Assembly: GCF_017875465.1 (NCBI RefSeq)
Contig: NZ_JAGGMQ010000001.1
Coordinates: 2,542,001-2,606,000, forward strand
DNA from: Winslowiella toletana
GTDB lineage: Bacteria > Pseudomonadota > Gammaproteobacteria > Enterobacterales > Enterobacteriaceae
Direction of reading: 5' to 3'
Length of the DNA stretch: 64,000 nt
Positions 35,863 to 46,044 of this stretch are shown in pieces. Numbering within the stretch: position 1 is the first letter of the stretch; each line of letters starts with the position of its first letter. The notes beneath the pieces are model-generated. The model was not told the DNA's origin and did no database searches. It saw only the letters and a program-made list of their open reading frames with translations. The position numbers and the translations under genes are program-made.

Positions 35863-37410
35863 ATGGCAGAGTCTCAACCGCTACCCGACGCACCTTGTGG
35901 CGCCGAGTATCTGCGCGCGGTATTACGCGCGCCGGTGTACGAAGTGGCGCAGGTGACACCGCTGCAGAAAATGGAAAAGATCTCTTTGCGCCTCGGCAAT
36001 ACCATTCTGGTGAAGCGCGAAGATCGTCAGCCTGTACACAGCTTTAAGCTGCGTGGCGCTTACGCGATGATCGCTGGTCTGAACGAAGAGCAAAAAGCGC
36101 GTGGCGTGGTGACGGCTTCGGCCGGTAACCATGCGCAGGGCGTGGCGCTGTCAGCCAGCAAGCTGGGGATCAAATCGCTGATTGTGATGCCGGTGGCGAC
36201 GGCAGATATCAAGGTTGATGCAGTGCGGGCGTTTGGCGGTGAGGCTTTTCTGTTTGGCGCTAACTTCGACGAAGCGAAAGCCAAGGCTATCGAGCTGTCG
36301 GAAGCGCAGGGCTTAACATTTGTGCCGCCCTTTGACCATCCGGCGGTTATCGCCGGACAGGGCACGCTGGCGATGGAGCTGCTGCAGCAGGATGCGCATC
36401 TCGACCGGGTGTTTGTACCGGTCGGCGGCGGCGGTCTGGCGGCGGGCGTGGCGGTGCTGATTAAGCAGCTGATGCCGCAAATCAAAGTGATTGCGGTAGA
36501 AGCGGAAGATTCAGCCTGCCTGAAAGCGGCGCTGGACGCTGGTGAGCCGGTCGATCTGCCGCGCGTTGGTTTATTTGCCGAAGGCGTGGCGGTAAAACGC
36601 ATCGGTAACGAAACCTTCCGTCTGTGCCAGCAGTATCTCGACGATATTATTACTGTCGATAGCGATGCGATTTGTGCGGCGATGAAAGATCTGTTTGAAG
36701 ACGTGCGTGCCGTTGCTGAGCCTTCCGGGGCGCTGGCGCTGGCCGGGATGAAGAAATATATCCAGCAGCACGATATCAAAGGTGAACGTCTCGCTCATGT
36801 GTTGTCCGGCGCTAACGTTAACTTCCATGGCCTGCGCTACGTTTCAGAGCGCTGTGAACTGGGTGAGCAGCGTGAAGCGCTGCTGGCGGTGACCATTCCG
36901 GAGCAGAAAGGCAGTTTCCTGAATTTTTGCCAGCTGCTGGGCGGTCGCTCGGTTACCGAGTTTAACTATCGCTATGCTGATGCGGATAATGCCTGCATTT
37001 TCGTCGGCGTGCGCTTGACCCGCGGTGCTGAAGAACGCGCCGAGATTATTGCGCTGTTAGGTGAAGGCGGTTACCAGGTGGTGGATCTTTCTGACGACGA
37101 GATGGCAAAACTTCATGTGCGCTATATGGTCGGTGGACGTCCGTCAAAACCGTTGCGCGAGCGGCTGTTCAGCTTTGAGTTCCCGGAATCGCCAGGGGCG
37201 CTGTTGCGCTTTCTGCAGACGCTGGGCACGCACTGGAATATTTCGCTGTTTCATTACCGCAGCCACGGCACCGATTATGGTCGCGTGCTGGCCGGTTTTG
37301 AGCTGGGCGAGAAGGAGCCGGAGTTTGAACAGCATCTCACTGCACTGGGCTATGACTGCCACGATGAGACGCGTAATCCGGCGTTTAGCTTCTTCCTCGC
37401 CGGAAAATAA
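35863..37410 (+). CDS. ilvA: Biosynthetic threonine deaminase
   Basis: The 515-residue PLP enzyme converts threonine to 2-oxobutanoate, the first step towards isoleucine, and is feedback-inhibited by isoleucine. The catalytic lysine K62 lies in VHSFKLRGAYAM, and the PLP phosphate loop is PVGGGGLAAG. Two C-terminal ACT-like regulatory repeats (about residues 335-510) distinguish it from the catabolic TdcB. It is the last gene of ilvGMEDA, and a REP pair follows. Confidence 0.97.
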   Translation: MAESQPLPDAPCGAEYLRAVLRAPVYEVAQVTPLQKMEKISLRLGNTILVKREDRQPVHSFKLRGAYAMIAGLNEEQKARGVVTASAGNHAQGVALSASKLGIKSLIVMPVATADIKVDAVRAFGGEAFLFGANFDEAKAKAIELSEAQGLTFVPPFDHPAVIAGQGTLAMELLQQDAHLDRVFVPVGGGGLAAGVAVLIKQLMPQIKVIAVEAEDSACLKAALDAGEPVDLPRVGLFAEGVAVKRIGNETFRLCQQYLDDIITVDSDAICAAMKDLFEDVRAVAEPSGALALAGMKKYIQQHDIKGERLAHVLSGANVNFHGLRYVSERCELGEQREALLAVTIPEQKGSFLNFCQLLGGRSVTEFNYRYADADNACIFVGVRLTRGAEERAEIIALLGEGGYQVVDLSDDEMAKLHVRYMVGGRPSKPLRERLFSFEFPESPGALLRFLQTLGTHWNISLFHYRSHGTDYGRVLAGFELGEKEPEFEQHLTALGYDCHDETRNPAFSFFLAGK

Positions 37411-37412
37411 AA

Positions 37413-37471
37413 CGGGAGCCGATCACGGCTTCCCTACGATGATGTAGGGGCGGCGGCGTTCTCGCCGCCCG
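37413..37471. repeat. BIME-like pair of REP palindromes of two types
   Basis: The left unit (37413-37437) has GGGAGCCG and CGGCTTCCC arms and ends in CTAC. The right unit (37444-37471) begins GTAGGGGCGGC and carries an extra GGC triplet in its stem. They face each other six bases apart between the convergent genes ilvA and ilvY. The left unit shares its core with the argH terminator hairpin, so at least two sequence variants of the palindrome exist. Confidence 0.7.
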
Positions 37472-37474
37472 TTA

Positions 37475-38356
37475 TTACAGCAAATTCCAGAAAGCATCGA
37501 TAAGCGGCTCATTCAGCCGCTTTTTTTGTACGCAAACGCCCAGTTCAAACGGCGCGACGGATTCGACGCCATCCAGCACCAGCACGCGATTACGCACCGG
37601 TTCAGGGCTGTTTTCCAGCACCACATCCGGTAATAACGCGATACCACAGCCCAGCGCCACCATCGACACAATCGCTTCGTGGCCGGACACCGTGGCGTAT
37701 ATCAGCGGGTTGGCAATATGGTGACGGCGGAACCAGAGATCGATCCGCCGCCGCGCCGGCCCCTGTTCCGGTAGAATAAACGGAATTTGTGACCAGTCCG
37801 GTTCATCCTGGGTTGCCTGCTGACGCACCGAACAGGCAAGCGCCGGAGCAATTAACACCAGCGGAATATAGCCGAGCGGCGTGAAGTCAATGCTGGCCGG
37901 TAAGGTTTCCGGGCGTCCGGCAATTGCCAGATCGGCTTCGTTGGACTGTACTTTCTCTACTGCATCGGCGGCATCACCGGTGGTGAGTTTAATTTCGACC
38001 AGCGGATGTTCGGCGCGAAAGCGATCGAGAATCGGCGGCAGATGGCTGTAGGCGGCGGTAACCGAACAAAACAGCCGCATTTCGCCGCTCAGCGAAGGGC
38101 CGTGCTGCCCGATGGCATGGCGCAGCTGCTGATACTGCAACAGGGTATGCTGGGCAAACTGACGCAGGCGTTCACCGGCGTCGGTCAGGGTGACGGTGCG
38201 GTTGTCGCGCAAAAACAGCGCCTGGCCGAGATCTTCTTCCAGTCGTTGGATCTGTCGCGACAGCGTTGACGGACTGACATGCATGGCGCGCGCAGAACGG
38301 CCAAAGTGGCGACTCTCCGCCAGATGGAGAAACAGTTTCAGGTCACGTAAATCCAT
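37475..38356 (-). CDS. ilvY: LysR-type activator of ilvC
   Basis: The 293-residue LysR regulator activates ilvC when acetolactate or acetohydroxybutyrate accumulates. The N-terminal helix-turn-helix is AESRHFGRSARAMHVSPSTL. It is divergent from ilvC and probably represses its own promoter from the shared operator, as in E. coli. Confidence 0.95.
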   Translation of the reverse strand: MDLRDLKLFLHLAESRHFGRSARAMHVSPSTLSRQIQRLEEDLGQALFLRDNRTVTLTDAGERLRQFAQHTLLQYQQLRHAIGQHGPSLSGEMRLFCSVTAAYSHLPPILDRFRAEHPLVEIKLTTGDAADAVEKVQSNEADLAIAGRPETLPASIDFTPLGYIPLVLIAPALACSVRQQATQDEPDWSQIPFILPEQGPARRRIDLWFRRHHIANPLIYATVSGHEAIVSMVALGCGIALLPDVVLENSPEPVRNRVLVLDGVESVAPFELGVCVQKKRLNEPLIDAFWNLL

Positions 38357-38378
38357 GCGATGCGGGCCTCGTTTTTGC

Positions 38379-38428
38379 GTTGCAGTTCTTGCAATGTCAC
38401 GTTGTTAATATATCAATTTAAGCAACAC
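38379..38428. promoter_or_regulatory. IlvY operator region between ilvY and ilvC
   Basis: Two dyads lie in tandem: TTGCAGTTCTTGCAA-like at 38379-38397 and GTTG...CAAC with AT-rich centre at about 38401-38427. E. coli has two tandem IlvY operators at the same place. The exact boundaries and the -35/-10 of ilvC are not resolved by eye. Confidence 0.55.
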
Positions 38429-38522
38429 ATTTCCTGTCATATGATGGGGACAATTATCGGTAAGGCAGAAAGGCGCCGTACCGGCAGAATAAATGACAAA
38501 CATAACCTCATACGGAGTACCC

Positions 38523-39998
38523 ATGGCTAACTATTTCAATACTTTGAACCTGCGCAACCAGTTAGCGCAATTAGGTAAATGTCGCTTTATGGCGCGTGAT
38601 GAATTTGCTGATGAAGCGAGCTACCTGAAAGGTAAAAAAGTCGTCATCGTTGGTTGTGGTGCTCAGGGCCTGAACCAGGGTCTGAACATGCGTGACTCTG
38701 GTCTGGATGTCTCCTACGCCCTGCGTGCCGAAGCGATTGCCGAGAAACGTCCTTCATGGCGTAAAGCGAGCGAAAACGGTTTTAAAGTAGGTACTTACGA
38801 AGAACTGATCCCACAGGCCGATCTGGTGGTTAACCTGACGCCAGACAAACAGCACTCATCTGTGGTGCAGGCTGTACAGCCGCTGATGAAAGATGGCGCG
38901 GCGCTGGGTTACTCCCATGGCTTCAATATCGTTGAAGTGGGCGAGCAGGTGCGTAAAGACATTACGGTAGTAATGGTGGCGCCGAAATGTCCGGGTACCG
39001 AAGTGCGTGAAGAGTACAAGCGTGGCTTCGGTGTACCGACGCTGATCGCCGTGCATCCGGAAAACGATCCAAAAGGTGAAGGCATGGCGATTGCCAAAGC
39101 CTGGGCGGCAGCAACTGGTGGTCACCGCGCTGGCGTACTGGAATCTTCCTTCGTTGCGGAAGTGAAGTCCGATCTGATGGGCGAGCAGACCATTCTGTGT
39201 GGCATGTTGCAGGCCGGTTCTCTGCTGTGCTTCGACAAACTGGTGAAAGAAGGCACTGACCCGGCTTACGCGGAAAAACTGATTCAGTTCGGCTGGGAAA
39301 CCGTGACCGAAGCGCTGAAGCAGGGCGGCATCACACTGATGATGGATCGCCTGTCTAACCCGGCGAAACTGCGTGCTTTCGCGCTGTCTGAGCAGCTGAA
39401 AGAGATTATGGCGCCGCTGTTCCAGAAACATATGGACGATATCATTTCCGGCGAGTTCTCTTCCGGCATGATGGCTGACTGGGCGAACGACGATAAGAAA
39501 CTGCTGGGCTGGCGTGAAGAGACCGGTAAAACGGCATTCGAAACTGCGCCACAGTTTGAAGGCAAAATTGCCGAGCAGGATTACTTCGACCAGGGCGTGC
39601 TGATGATTGCCATGGTTAAAGCGGGCGTTGAGCTGGCGTTTGAAACCATGGTTGCTGCCGGCATTATCGAAGAGTCTGCTTACTATGAATCACTGCATGA
39701 GCTGCCGCTGATCGCGAACACCATCGCGCGTAAGCGTCTGTATGAAATGAACGTGGTTATCTCAGATACAGCGGAATACGGTAACTACCTGTTCTCTTAC
39801 GCGGCGGTGCCGTTGCTGAAAGAGTTTATGACCACGCTGCAGGCGGGCGATCTGGGTAAAGCGGTAGCAACCACTACCGTGGACAACGCTTCACTGCGTG
39901 ACGTTAACGAAGCGATTCGTAACCACCCAATCGAATCAGTGGGCCGCAAACTGCGTGGCTATATGACTGATATGAAACGTATTGCGGTTGCAGGTTAA
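38523..39998 (+). CDS. ilvC: Ketol-acid reductoisomerase (NADP+), class II
   Basis: The 491-residue enzyme isomerises and reduces acetohydroxy acids in valine and isoleucine synthesis. [16 protein letters not shown] is the NADPH-binding loop (about residue 41), and two knotted C-terminal domains make it the long class II form of enterobacteria. The ATG at 38523 follows GGAGTACCC and matches E. coli [10 protein letters not shown]; the frame is open 30 bases upstream. Regulation is by IlvY from the divergent promoter. Confidence 0.97.
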   Translation: MANYFNTLNLRNQLAQLGKCRFMARDEFADEASYLKGKKVVIVGCGAQGLNQGLNMRDSGLDVSYALRAEAIAEKRPSWRKASENGFKVGTYEELIPQADLVVNLTPDKQHSSVVQAVQPLMKDGAALGYSHGFNIVEVGEQVRKDITVVMVAPKCPGTEVREEYKRGFGVPTLIAVHPENDPKGEGMAIAKAWAAATGGHRAGVLESSFVAEVKSDLMGEQTILCGMLQAGSLLCFDKLVKEGTDPAYAEKLIQFGWETVTEALKQGGITLMMDRLSNPAKLRAFALSEQLKEIMAPLFQKHMDDIISGEFSSGMMADWANDDKKLLGWREETGKTAFETAPQFEGKIAEQDYFDQGVLMIAMVKAGVELAFETMVAAGIIEESAYYESLHELPLIANTIARKRLYEMNVVISDTAEYGNYLFSYAAVPLLKEFMTTLQAGDLGKAVATTTVDNASLRDVNEAIRNHPIESVGRKLRGYMTDMKRIAVAG

Positions 39999-40002
39999 TC
40001 CA

Positions 40003-40026
40003 GGGCGGCGAGAACGCCGCCCCTAC
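40003..40026. repeat. REP palindrome after ilvC
   Basis: GGGCGGCG, loop AGAA and CGCCGCCC are followed by CTAC. It is almost the same as the left unit of the 4338 pair and directly precedes a terminator between the convergent genes ilvC and ppiC. Confidence 0.7.
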
Positions 40027-40051
40027 AAAGGCGCCTGAGGGCGCCTTTTTT
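40027..40051 (+). terminator. Terminator between ilvC and ppiC
   Basis: A 9-base stem (AAAGGCGCC with GGCGCCTTT, loop TGAG) is followed by more T residues. It touches the ppiC stop codon. A residues on the left side allow weak function in the other direction. Confidence 0.85.
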
Positions 40052-40331
40052 AATTGCGGTACAGCACTTTAATAACGTGATAACCGAACTGGGTATGCAG
40101 CGGACCATAAGGTTCCAGCAGGGGGGCGGAGAACACAACTTTATCGAAGGCGGGTACCATCGCACCCTGTTTAAACTCGCCTAAATGGCCGCCTTTTTTG
40201 CCTGACGGACAGGTGGAGTGCTTCTTCGCCAGTTTCTCGAAGTCGCCGCCGTTTTTCAGCTGCTCCAGAATGTCGAGCGCCTGTTTCTCTTCCTTAACAA
40301 GGATATGCAATGCTGCCGCGGTTTTTGCCAT
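40050..40331 (-). CDS. ppiC: Peptidyl-prolyl cis-trans isomerase C (parvulin)
   Basis: The 93-residue parvulin is a single rotamase domain with no signal peptide, so cytoplasmic. Conserved family segments are [32 protein letters not shown] and [12 protein letters not shown]. The length equals E. coli PpiC (93). It lies between ilvC (convergent) and rep (divergent), as in E. coli. Confidence 0.96.
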   Translation of the reverse strand: MAKTAAALHILVKEEKQALDILEQLKNGGDFEKLAKKHSTCPSGKKGGHLGEFKQGAMVPAFDKVVFSAPLLEPYGPLHTQFGYHVIKVLYRN

Positions 40332-40419
40332 GATCGTGCCTTGAGTTTTAAGAATACCGCTGGCTATACTACCACGCTATTATTTCCTCCCTCCGCAATT
40401 TCATTGAGTGACATCTGCT

Positions 40420-42441
40420 ATGCGTCTAAATCCTGGCCAACAACAGGCCGTCGAATTCGTTACCGGGCCTTGTCTGGTACTGGCCGGTGCTGGCTCCGGT
40501 AAGACACGCGTGATCACCAATAAGATTGCCCATCTGATCCGTGAATGCGGCTATCAGGCGCGCCATATTGCGGCGGTGACCTTTACCAATAAAGCCTCGC
40601 GTGAGATGAAAGAGCGTGTGGCGCAAACCCTTGGGCGCAAAGAGGCGCGCGGGTTAATGATCTCCACTTTCCACACGCTGGGGCTGGAGATTATTAAACG
40701 CGAATATGCTGCGCTGGGGATGAAATCGAATTTCTCGCTGTTTGACGATCAGGATCAGCTCGGCCTGTTGAAGGATCTGACCGAAGAGTGGCTGGAGAAT
40801 GATAAAAATCTGCTGCAGCAGCTGATCTCGACCATCTCCAACTGGAAAAACGATCTGACTGACCCTTCGCGTGCCGCCGCACAGGTCAGCGGTGAGCGCG
40901 ATAAGATCTTTGCTCACTGTTATGCGCTGTATGATCGGCACCTGAAATCCTGCAACGTGCTCGATTTTGACGATCTGATCCTGTTGCCGACGCTGTTATT
41001 ACAGCGCAATGAAGAGGTCCGTGAGCGCTGGCAGCAGCGTATCCGCTATCTGCTGGTGGATGAGTATCAGGACACCAACACCAGTCAGTATGAGCTGGTA
41101 AAGCTGCTGGTGGGCGCCAGGGCGCGTTTTACGGTGGTTGGCGATGATGATCAGTCGATCTACTCATGGCGTGGTGCCCGTCCGCAAAATCTGGTGCTGC
41201 TGAAAGAGGATTTCCCGGCATTGCAGGTGATTAAGCTGGAGCAGAACTATCGCTCCTCGGAGCGCATTCTGAAGGCGGCGAATATACTGATCGCCAATAA
41301 TCCGCATGTCTTTGAAAAACGTCTGTTTTCCGAGCTGGGTTATGGCGCGGAACTGAAAGTGGTTACCGCCAATCATGAAGAACATGAAGCCGAGCGCGTC
41401 ACCGGCGAGTTAATCGCCCACCACTTTATTAATAAAACCCACTATAAAGATTACGCCATTCTCTATCGCGGCAACCACCAGTCGCGCGTATTTGAAAAGA
41501 TGCTAATGCAGAACCGCATCCCGTATCGCATTTCCGGCGGTACCTCGTTTTTCTCGCGGCCAGAAATTAAAGATCTGCTGGCCTATCTGCGCGTGCTGAC
41601 CAATGCGGATGATGACAGCGCGTTTCTGCGCATTGTGAATACGCCACGGCGTGAGATTGGCTCCGCCACACTGCAAAAGCTGGGTGAATGGGCGATGCAG
41701 CGCAACAAGAGTCTGTTTAGCGCCAGTTTTGATATAGGACTCAGCCAGACGTTAACCGGACGGGGTCTGGAGTCGCTGCAGCGTTTTACGCTGTGGCTGC
41801 AGGAAATCGCCCGCCTTGCTGAGCGCGAGCCAATTGCCGCCGTGCGCGATCTGATTCGTGGCGTCGATTATGAAAGCTGGCTGTTTGAAACCTCGCCCAG
41901 CCCGAAGGCGGCGGAAATGCGCATGAAAAACGTCAATATGTTGTTCCAGTGGATGACGGAAATGCTGGAGGGTACGGATATCGATGAGCCGATGACTTTA
42001 ACTCAGGTGGTGACGCGCTTTACCCTGCGCGACATGATGGAACGGGGTGAAAGCGATGAAGAGCTGGATCAGGTTCAGCTGATGACGCTGCACGCCTCCA
42101 AAGGCCTGGAGTTCCCCTATGTCTATCTGGTCGGTATGGAAGAGGGGCTGTTGCCGCATCAAAGCAGCATTGATGAAGATAATGTCGAGGAGGAGCGGCG
42201 TCTGGCCTATGTCGGCATTACGCGTGCGCAGAAAGAACTGACTTTCACCCTGTGCCGCGAACGTCGTCAGTACGGCGAGATGATGCGCCCGGAGCCAAGC
42301 CGTTTTCTGCTTGAATTGCCGCAGGATGACCTGAAATGGGAAAGCGAGCGTAAGGTGGTCAGTGCGGAAGAGCGCATGCAAACCGGCCAGAGTCGGGTGG
42401 CCAATCTGCGTGCGATGTTAGATAAAGCGAAAGGCAGTTAA
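40420..42441 (+). CDS. rep: ATP-dependent DNA helicase Rep
   Basis: The 673-residue superfamily 1A 3'-5' helicase clears proteins ahead of the replication fork. Walker A is [10 protein letters not shown] (residues 21-30), motif II is [10 protein letters not shown], motif III is [13 protein letters not shown], and motif VI is [11 protein letters not shown]. The ATG at 40420 gives the E. coli N-terminus [13 protein letters not shown]; an in-frame GTG at 40408 adds four residues. Neither has a strong ribosome binding site. The stop lies two bases from the gppA stop on the other strand. Confidence 0.97.
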   Translation: MRLNPGQQQAVEFVTGPCLVLAGAGSGKTRVITNKIAHLIRECGYQARHIAAVTFTNKASREMKERVAQTLGRKEARGLMISTFHTLGLEIIKREYAALGMKSNFSLFDDQDQLGLLKDLTEEWLENDKNLLQQLISTISNWKNDLTDPSRAAAQVSGERDKIFAHCYALYDRHLKSCNVLDFDDLILLPTLLLQRNEEVRERWQQRIRYLLVDEYQDTNTSQYELVKLLVGARARFTVVGDDDQSIYSWRGARPQNLVLLKEDFPALQVIKLEQNYRSSERILKAANILIANNPHVFEKRLFSELGYGAELKVVTANHEEHEAERVTGELIAHHFINKTHYKDYAILYRGNHQSRVFEKMLMQNRIPYRISGGTSFFSRPEIKDLLAYLRVLTNADDDSAFLRIVNTPRREIGSATLQKLGEWAMQRNKSLFSASFDIGLSQTLTGRGLESLQRFTLWLQEIARLAEREPIAAVRDLIRGVDYESWLFETSPSPKAAEMRMKNVNMLFQWMTEMLEGTDIDEPMTLTQVVTRFTLRDMMERGESDEELDQVQLMTLHASKGLEFPYVYLVGMEEGLLPHQSSIDEDNVEEERRLAYVGITRAQKELTFTLCRERRQYGEMMRPEPSRFLLELPQDDLKWESERKVVSAEERMQTGQSRVANLRAMLDKAKGS

Positions 42442-42443
42442 CT

Positions 42444-43928
42444 TCACGAGATAATCAGGGGCCAGTGCACATAGCTCTGCCAGTGGCTCTCCTGCTCCAG
42501 CAGCTCGGCACGCAAGGGATGCGCTTCCAGCCAGCCAGCCGGCAGGGTCAGATGCAGCGTATCGTCATCAGCCTGTAAACGAACCGCAGGTAAGGTATTG
42601 TCGCGACGGCGACTGGCAAAAATAATCGCCAGGCGCAGCAGACGACACATGCGTTCTGCCATCCGCGGCGGCACGGCATTTTGCTGGCTTAATAGCGCCA
42701 GATCGATACCGTTACCCTGATTTTGCAGCAAAGTTGCCAGCAGTTTTTTCTGTGCGGGCGTAAAGCCTGGCAGGTCGAGATGGCGGACTAAATAGGCGGC
42801 ATGCTGCGGAGCCTGTCTGAAATCGACACTGAGGCCAATTTCGTGGATCAGACAGGCGCTGTCCAGCAATTCACGACATCGTTCATCCAGCTTCCAGTTC
42901 GAACTTACCTGGCGGGCAAAACTTTCCGCCAGCTGGCGTACGCGTGTTGCCTGCTCGGCATCAATGGTAAAGCGGCGCTGAATATTTTGCAGCGTACGAC
43001 TGCGAATATCGCGATCGATCGGCAGATGCAGCATGCCATACACCAGACCTTCGCGCAGCGCGCCGCCAGCCAGCAACATACTTTCGATATTCAGCTCATG
43101 AAAAATGGCGATCAGAATCGATAAGCCGCTGGGGAACACCAGCGCACGTTCCAGCGTCAGCCCTTCTATCTCCAGCTCTTCCAGCTTGCCGCACTGAATG
43201 GCGCGCTGCTTAAGCTGCTGAAGTTTTTTCAGGGTGATGCGCTCATCCATGCCCTGCGCCACCATAATTTCCTGCAACGCCTGCACTGTACCGGAAGCAC
43301 CGACGCAAACCTGCCAGCCCTGCGTGCGCAGCTGGGCGGCAATCGGCTGAATCATGGCGCGCGCCGCAGCTTCGGCTTGTTCGAAGTTCTCTTTGCCCAG
43401 ATGACGATCGCTAAAGTAGCGCTCCAGCCAGGTGACACACCCCATCGACAGGCTAAACAGCGCGGTAGCATGGGAACCATCACCGGTCACCAGCTCGGTA
43501 CTTCCGCCCCCGATATCGACGACTAAACGCTTATCTGAGCCGCCAGTGGTATGGGCCACGCCCTGATAAATCAGGCGTGCTTCCTCTTCGCCAGTAATGA
43601 CGTTAATCGGGCAACCAAGGATCTCTCCGGCGCTGTGCAGAAAAACATCGGCATTCTGCGCCAGCCGCAGGGTGGCTGTCGCCACCACACGGATCTGGTC
43701 CGCGGGGATGTCCTGCAACTGCTCGGAAAACAGCCGCAGACACTGCCAGCCTCGCGTCATCGCCTCATCCGACAGATGATTCTGCGCATCAAGACCCGCG
43801 GCGAGACGCACTTTACGTTTAATACGCGCGACGGTCTGAATATTGCCCGCTACTTCACGCACCACCAACATATGAAAACTGTTAGAACCAAGGTCTATCG
43901 CAGCATAGAGTGACGACGCGCTTAGCAT
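42444..43928 (-). CDS. gppA: Guanosine-5'-triphosphate,3'-diphosphate pyrophosphatase
   Basis: The 494-residue member of the Ppx/GppA family converts pppGpp to ppGpp in the stringent response and can also degrade polyphosphate. [14 protein letters not shown] and [14 protein letters not shown] are the ASKHA phosphate-binding motifs. I chose the ATG at 43928 because [15 protein letters not shown] aligns with E. coli and the length matches (494). The open frame continues 87 bases into rhlB without homology. It starts eight bases after the rhlB stop, so the two are probably co-transcribed. Confidence 0.95.
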   Translation of the reverse strand: MLSASSLYAAIDLGSNSFHMLVVREVAGNIQTVARIKRKVRLAAGLDAQNHLSDEAMTRGWQCLRLFSEQLQDIPADQIRVVATATLRLAQNADVFLHSAGEILGCPINVITGEEEARLIYQGVAHTTGGSDKRLVVDIGGGSTELVTGDGSHATALFSLSMGCVTWLERYFSDRHLGKENFEQAEAAARAMIQPIAAQLRTQGWQVCVGASGTVQALQEIMVAQGMDERITLKKLQQLKQRAIQCGKLEELEIEGLTLERALVFPSGLSILIAIFHELNIESMLLAGGALREGLVYGMLHLPIDRDIRSRTLQNIQRRFTIDAEQATRVRQLAESFARQVSSNWKLDERCRELLDSACLIHEIGLSVDFRQAPQHAAYLVRHLDLPGFTPAQKKLLATLLQNQGNGIDLALLSQQNAVPPRMAERMCRLLRLAIIFASRRRDNTLPAVRLQADDDTLHLTLPAGWLEAHPLRAELLEQESHWQSYVHWPLIIS

Positions 43929-43935
43929 GGCTGAC

Positions 43936-45231
43936 TTAACTCGTACGTTTACGGTTGTTATTACGCGGCGCACCGCCACGGCGGTTATTAGTGCCGCCAC
44001 CACGACGTGGGCCATTGCCAGAGCGGTTACGCGTTAAGCGCTTCGGCGGTGGCAGATCGGTCATCAATGCTTCGCTGTTGTATTTGCTCACCGGAATACT
44101 GTGACCAATATACTCTTCGATAGCCGTCAGGTTGAGCGCATACTCTTCACACGCCAGGCTGATGGAGTGACCGCTGGCGCCAGCACGACCGGTACGGCCG
44201 ATACGATGCACATAGTCTTCACGATCGTCAGGCAGGTCGTAGTTAAACACATGGGTCACGGCTGGAATATGCAGGCCACGTGCCGCCACATCGGTAGCGA
44301 CCAGAATATCCACATCACCTTTGGTAAAGTCATCGAGGATACGCAGGCGTTTCTTCTGCGCCACGTCGCCGGTCAGCAAGCCAACACGATGACCATCGGC
44401 AGCCAGATGGCCCCAGATATCTTCACAACGATGCTTGGTGTTAGCGAAGATAATCGCGCGATCCGGCCACTCTTCTTCCAGCAGCGTTTGCAGTAAACGC
44501 ATTTTCTCTTCGTTAGAAGGGTAGAACAGCTCTTCCTGGATGCGATGGCCGGTTTTCTGTTCTGGCTCTACTTCCACGTATTCGGCGTTGTTCATATGTT
44601 CAAACGCCAGTTCGCGTACGCGGTATGACAGCGTAGCGGAGAACAGCATATTCAGACGCTGGCTGGTGGCCGGCATACGGCGGAACAACCAGCGGATATC
44701 TTTAATAAAGCCGAGATCAAACATACGGTCGGCTTCGTCGAGCACCACTACCTGGATTGCACCAAGGTTAATGTGGTTTTGTTTGGCATAGTCGATTAAA
44801 CGACCGGTAGTGCCGATTAATACGTCGACACCGCTTTCCAGCACTTTAAGCTGTTTGTCATATCCGTCACCACCGTAAGCCAGACCTAATTTCAGTCCGG
44901 TAGACTTGGTTAACGGCTCGGCATCGGCGTGGATCTGCACGGCCAATTCGCGCGTTGGTGCCATAATTAGCGCACGCGGTTGATTCACCTGGCGACCTTC
45001 CGCAGCCGGGTGAGAGAGGAGATGATGGAACGTTGACGTCAGAAACGCCATCGTTTTGCCGGTACCGGTTTGCGCCTGACCTGCTACATCACGCCCAGCG
45101 AGCGTGAAAGGTAATGCAAGCGCCTGAATCGGCGTGCAATTATGAAAGCCTTTAGTTTCAAGGGCTTCAATGACCTGAGGGTGCAGGGCGAAGTCGGAAA
45201 ACTTCTGTTCAGTTAAGTGTGTTTTGCTCAT
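43936..45231 (-). CDS. rhlB: ATP-dependent RNA helicase RhlB
   Basis: The 431-residue DEAD-box helicase belongs to the RNA degradosome in E. coli, where it binds RNase E. The Q motif is [13 protein letters not shown], Walker A is AQTGTGKT (residues 53-60), motif II is [10 protein letters not shown] and motif VI is [10 protein letters not shown]. The C-terminal tail is rich in arginine, glycine and asparagine. It is divergent from trxA. Confidence 0.96.
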   Translation of the reverse strand: MSKTHLTEQKFSDFALHPQVIEALETKGFHNCTPIQALALPFTLAGRDVAGQAQTGTGKTMAFLTSTFHHLLSHPAAEGRQVNQPRALIMAPTRELAVQIHADAEPLTKSTGLKLGLAYGGDGYDKQLKVLESGVDVLIGTTGRLIDYAKQNHINLGAIQVVVLDEADRMFDLGFIKDIRWLFRRMPATSQRLNMLFSATLSYRVRELAFEHMNNAEYVEVEPEQKTGHRIQEELFYPSNEEKMRLLQTLLEEEWPDRAIIFANTKHRCEDIWGHLAADGHRVGLLTGDVAQKKRLRILDDFTKGDVDILVATDVAARGLHIPAVTHVFNYDLPDDREDYVHRIGRTGRAGASGHSISLACEEYALNLTAIEEYIGHSIPVSKYNSEALMTDLPPPKRLTRNRSGNGPRRGGGTNNRRGGAPRNNNRKRTS

Positions 45232-45348
45232 AGTGTGGTAGAATATCAGCTTACTATTGCTTTACGAAAGCGTATCCGGTGAAATAAAGTCAACCTAAGT
45301 TGGCAGATTTTACGCCAACCAGCCAGGCATAATCTTGTGGAGTAAGAC

Positions 45349-45681
45349 ATGAGCAGCGATAAAATTGTTCACCTGACCGATGACAGCTTCGAAACCGACG
45401 TCCTGAAAGCCGAAGGTTTAACGCTGGTTGATTTCTGGGCAGAGTGGTGTGGCCCGTGCAAAATGATTGCACCCATTCTGGATGAAGTCGCTGACGAATA
45501 CGATGGTAAGCTGACCATTGCGAAACTGAATATCGACGAAAATCCGGGCACTGCGCCTAAGTATGGTATTCGTGGTATTCCTACGCTGTTGCTGTTTAAA
45601 AACGGCGAAGTGGCAGCAACGAAAGTTGGCGCGCTTTCTAAAGGCCAGCTGAAAGAGTTCCTGAACGCAAATCTGGGTTAA
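45349..45681 (+). CDS. trxA: Thioredoxin 1
   Basis: The 110-residue protein has the WCGPCK active site (C34/C37) and the cis-proline segment [11 protein letters not shown]. It differs from E. coli TrxA at few positions, with one extra serine near the N-terminus. It is the cytoplasmic disulfide reductant for ribonucleotide reductase and other targets. GTGGAGTAAG precedes the ATG. Confidence 0.98.
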   Translation: MSSDKIVHLTDDSFETDVLKAEGLTLVDFWAEWCGPCKMIAPILDEVADEYDGKLTIAKLNIDENPGTAPKYGIRGIPTLLLFKNGEVAATKVGALSKGQLKEFLNANLG

Positions 45682-45690
45682 TCCCCGATC

Positions 45691-45732
45691 GGCGCTGGCG
45701 GTCTGGTTATTTTTTGCAGACCGCTAGACGCC
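45691..45732. other. Long hairpin after trxA with a T-rich loop
   Basis: GGCGCTGGCGGTCTG pairs with CAGACCGC...GACGCC across a loop that contains TTATTTTTTG. The T-run lies in the loop rather than after the stem, so this is not a standard terminator on the + strand. It lies at the start of the 359-base gap between trxA and rho. Confidence 0.5.
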
Positions 45733-45927
45733 CGCCTTGAAGCGTGCTAAGTTGGTTTTACTGCATTACGAACTTACCTGGTAGTTTGAATCTTAGATTT
45801 TCCCTTGTTGAATACGGCATTTCACAGCGAAGTGCATAAGCATTCAGCAATCTGACGGTCAGCATCAATATTTTCCGGCATCGCGTTCCAACCGTCTCCT
45901 CGTTTTCAGATCAGCATATTCCTGCAC

Positions 45928-46044
45928 ATGATCGCCGAGCGGACAACGGAAACAGTGCCATTAAACAGGCATGGACGTTCTTGCCATACCATTCACGACA
46001 AACATTTCGAGATTTACCCCGAGTTTAAGAACCCACCATTATGA
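45928..46044 (+). CDS. Putative 38-codon leader ORF overlapping the rho start
   Basis: In the rho leader an ATG-initiated frame of 38 codons begins [13 protein letters not shown] and ends with TGA, which overlaps the rho start as ATGA. No clear ribosome binding site precedes it. E. coli rho also has a leader peptide gene (rhoL), but I see no sequence similarity to it as I remember it. The overlap would allow translational coupling. The rest of the leader (45733-45927) has no other gene I can support, and it should contain the rho promoter and Rho autoregulation sequences. Confidence 0.35.
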   Translation: MIAERTTETVPLNRHGRSCHTIHDKHFEIYPEFKNPPL

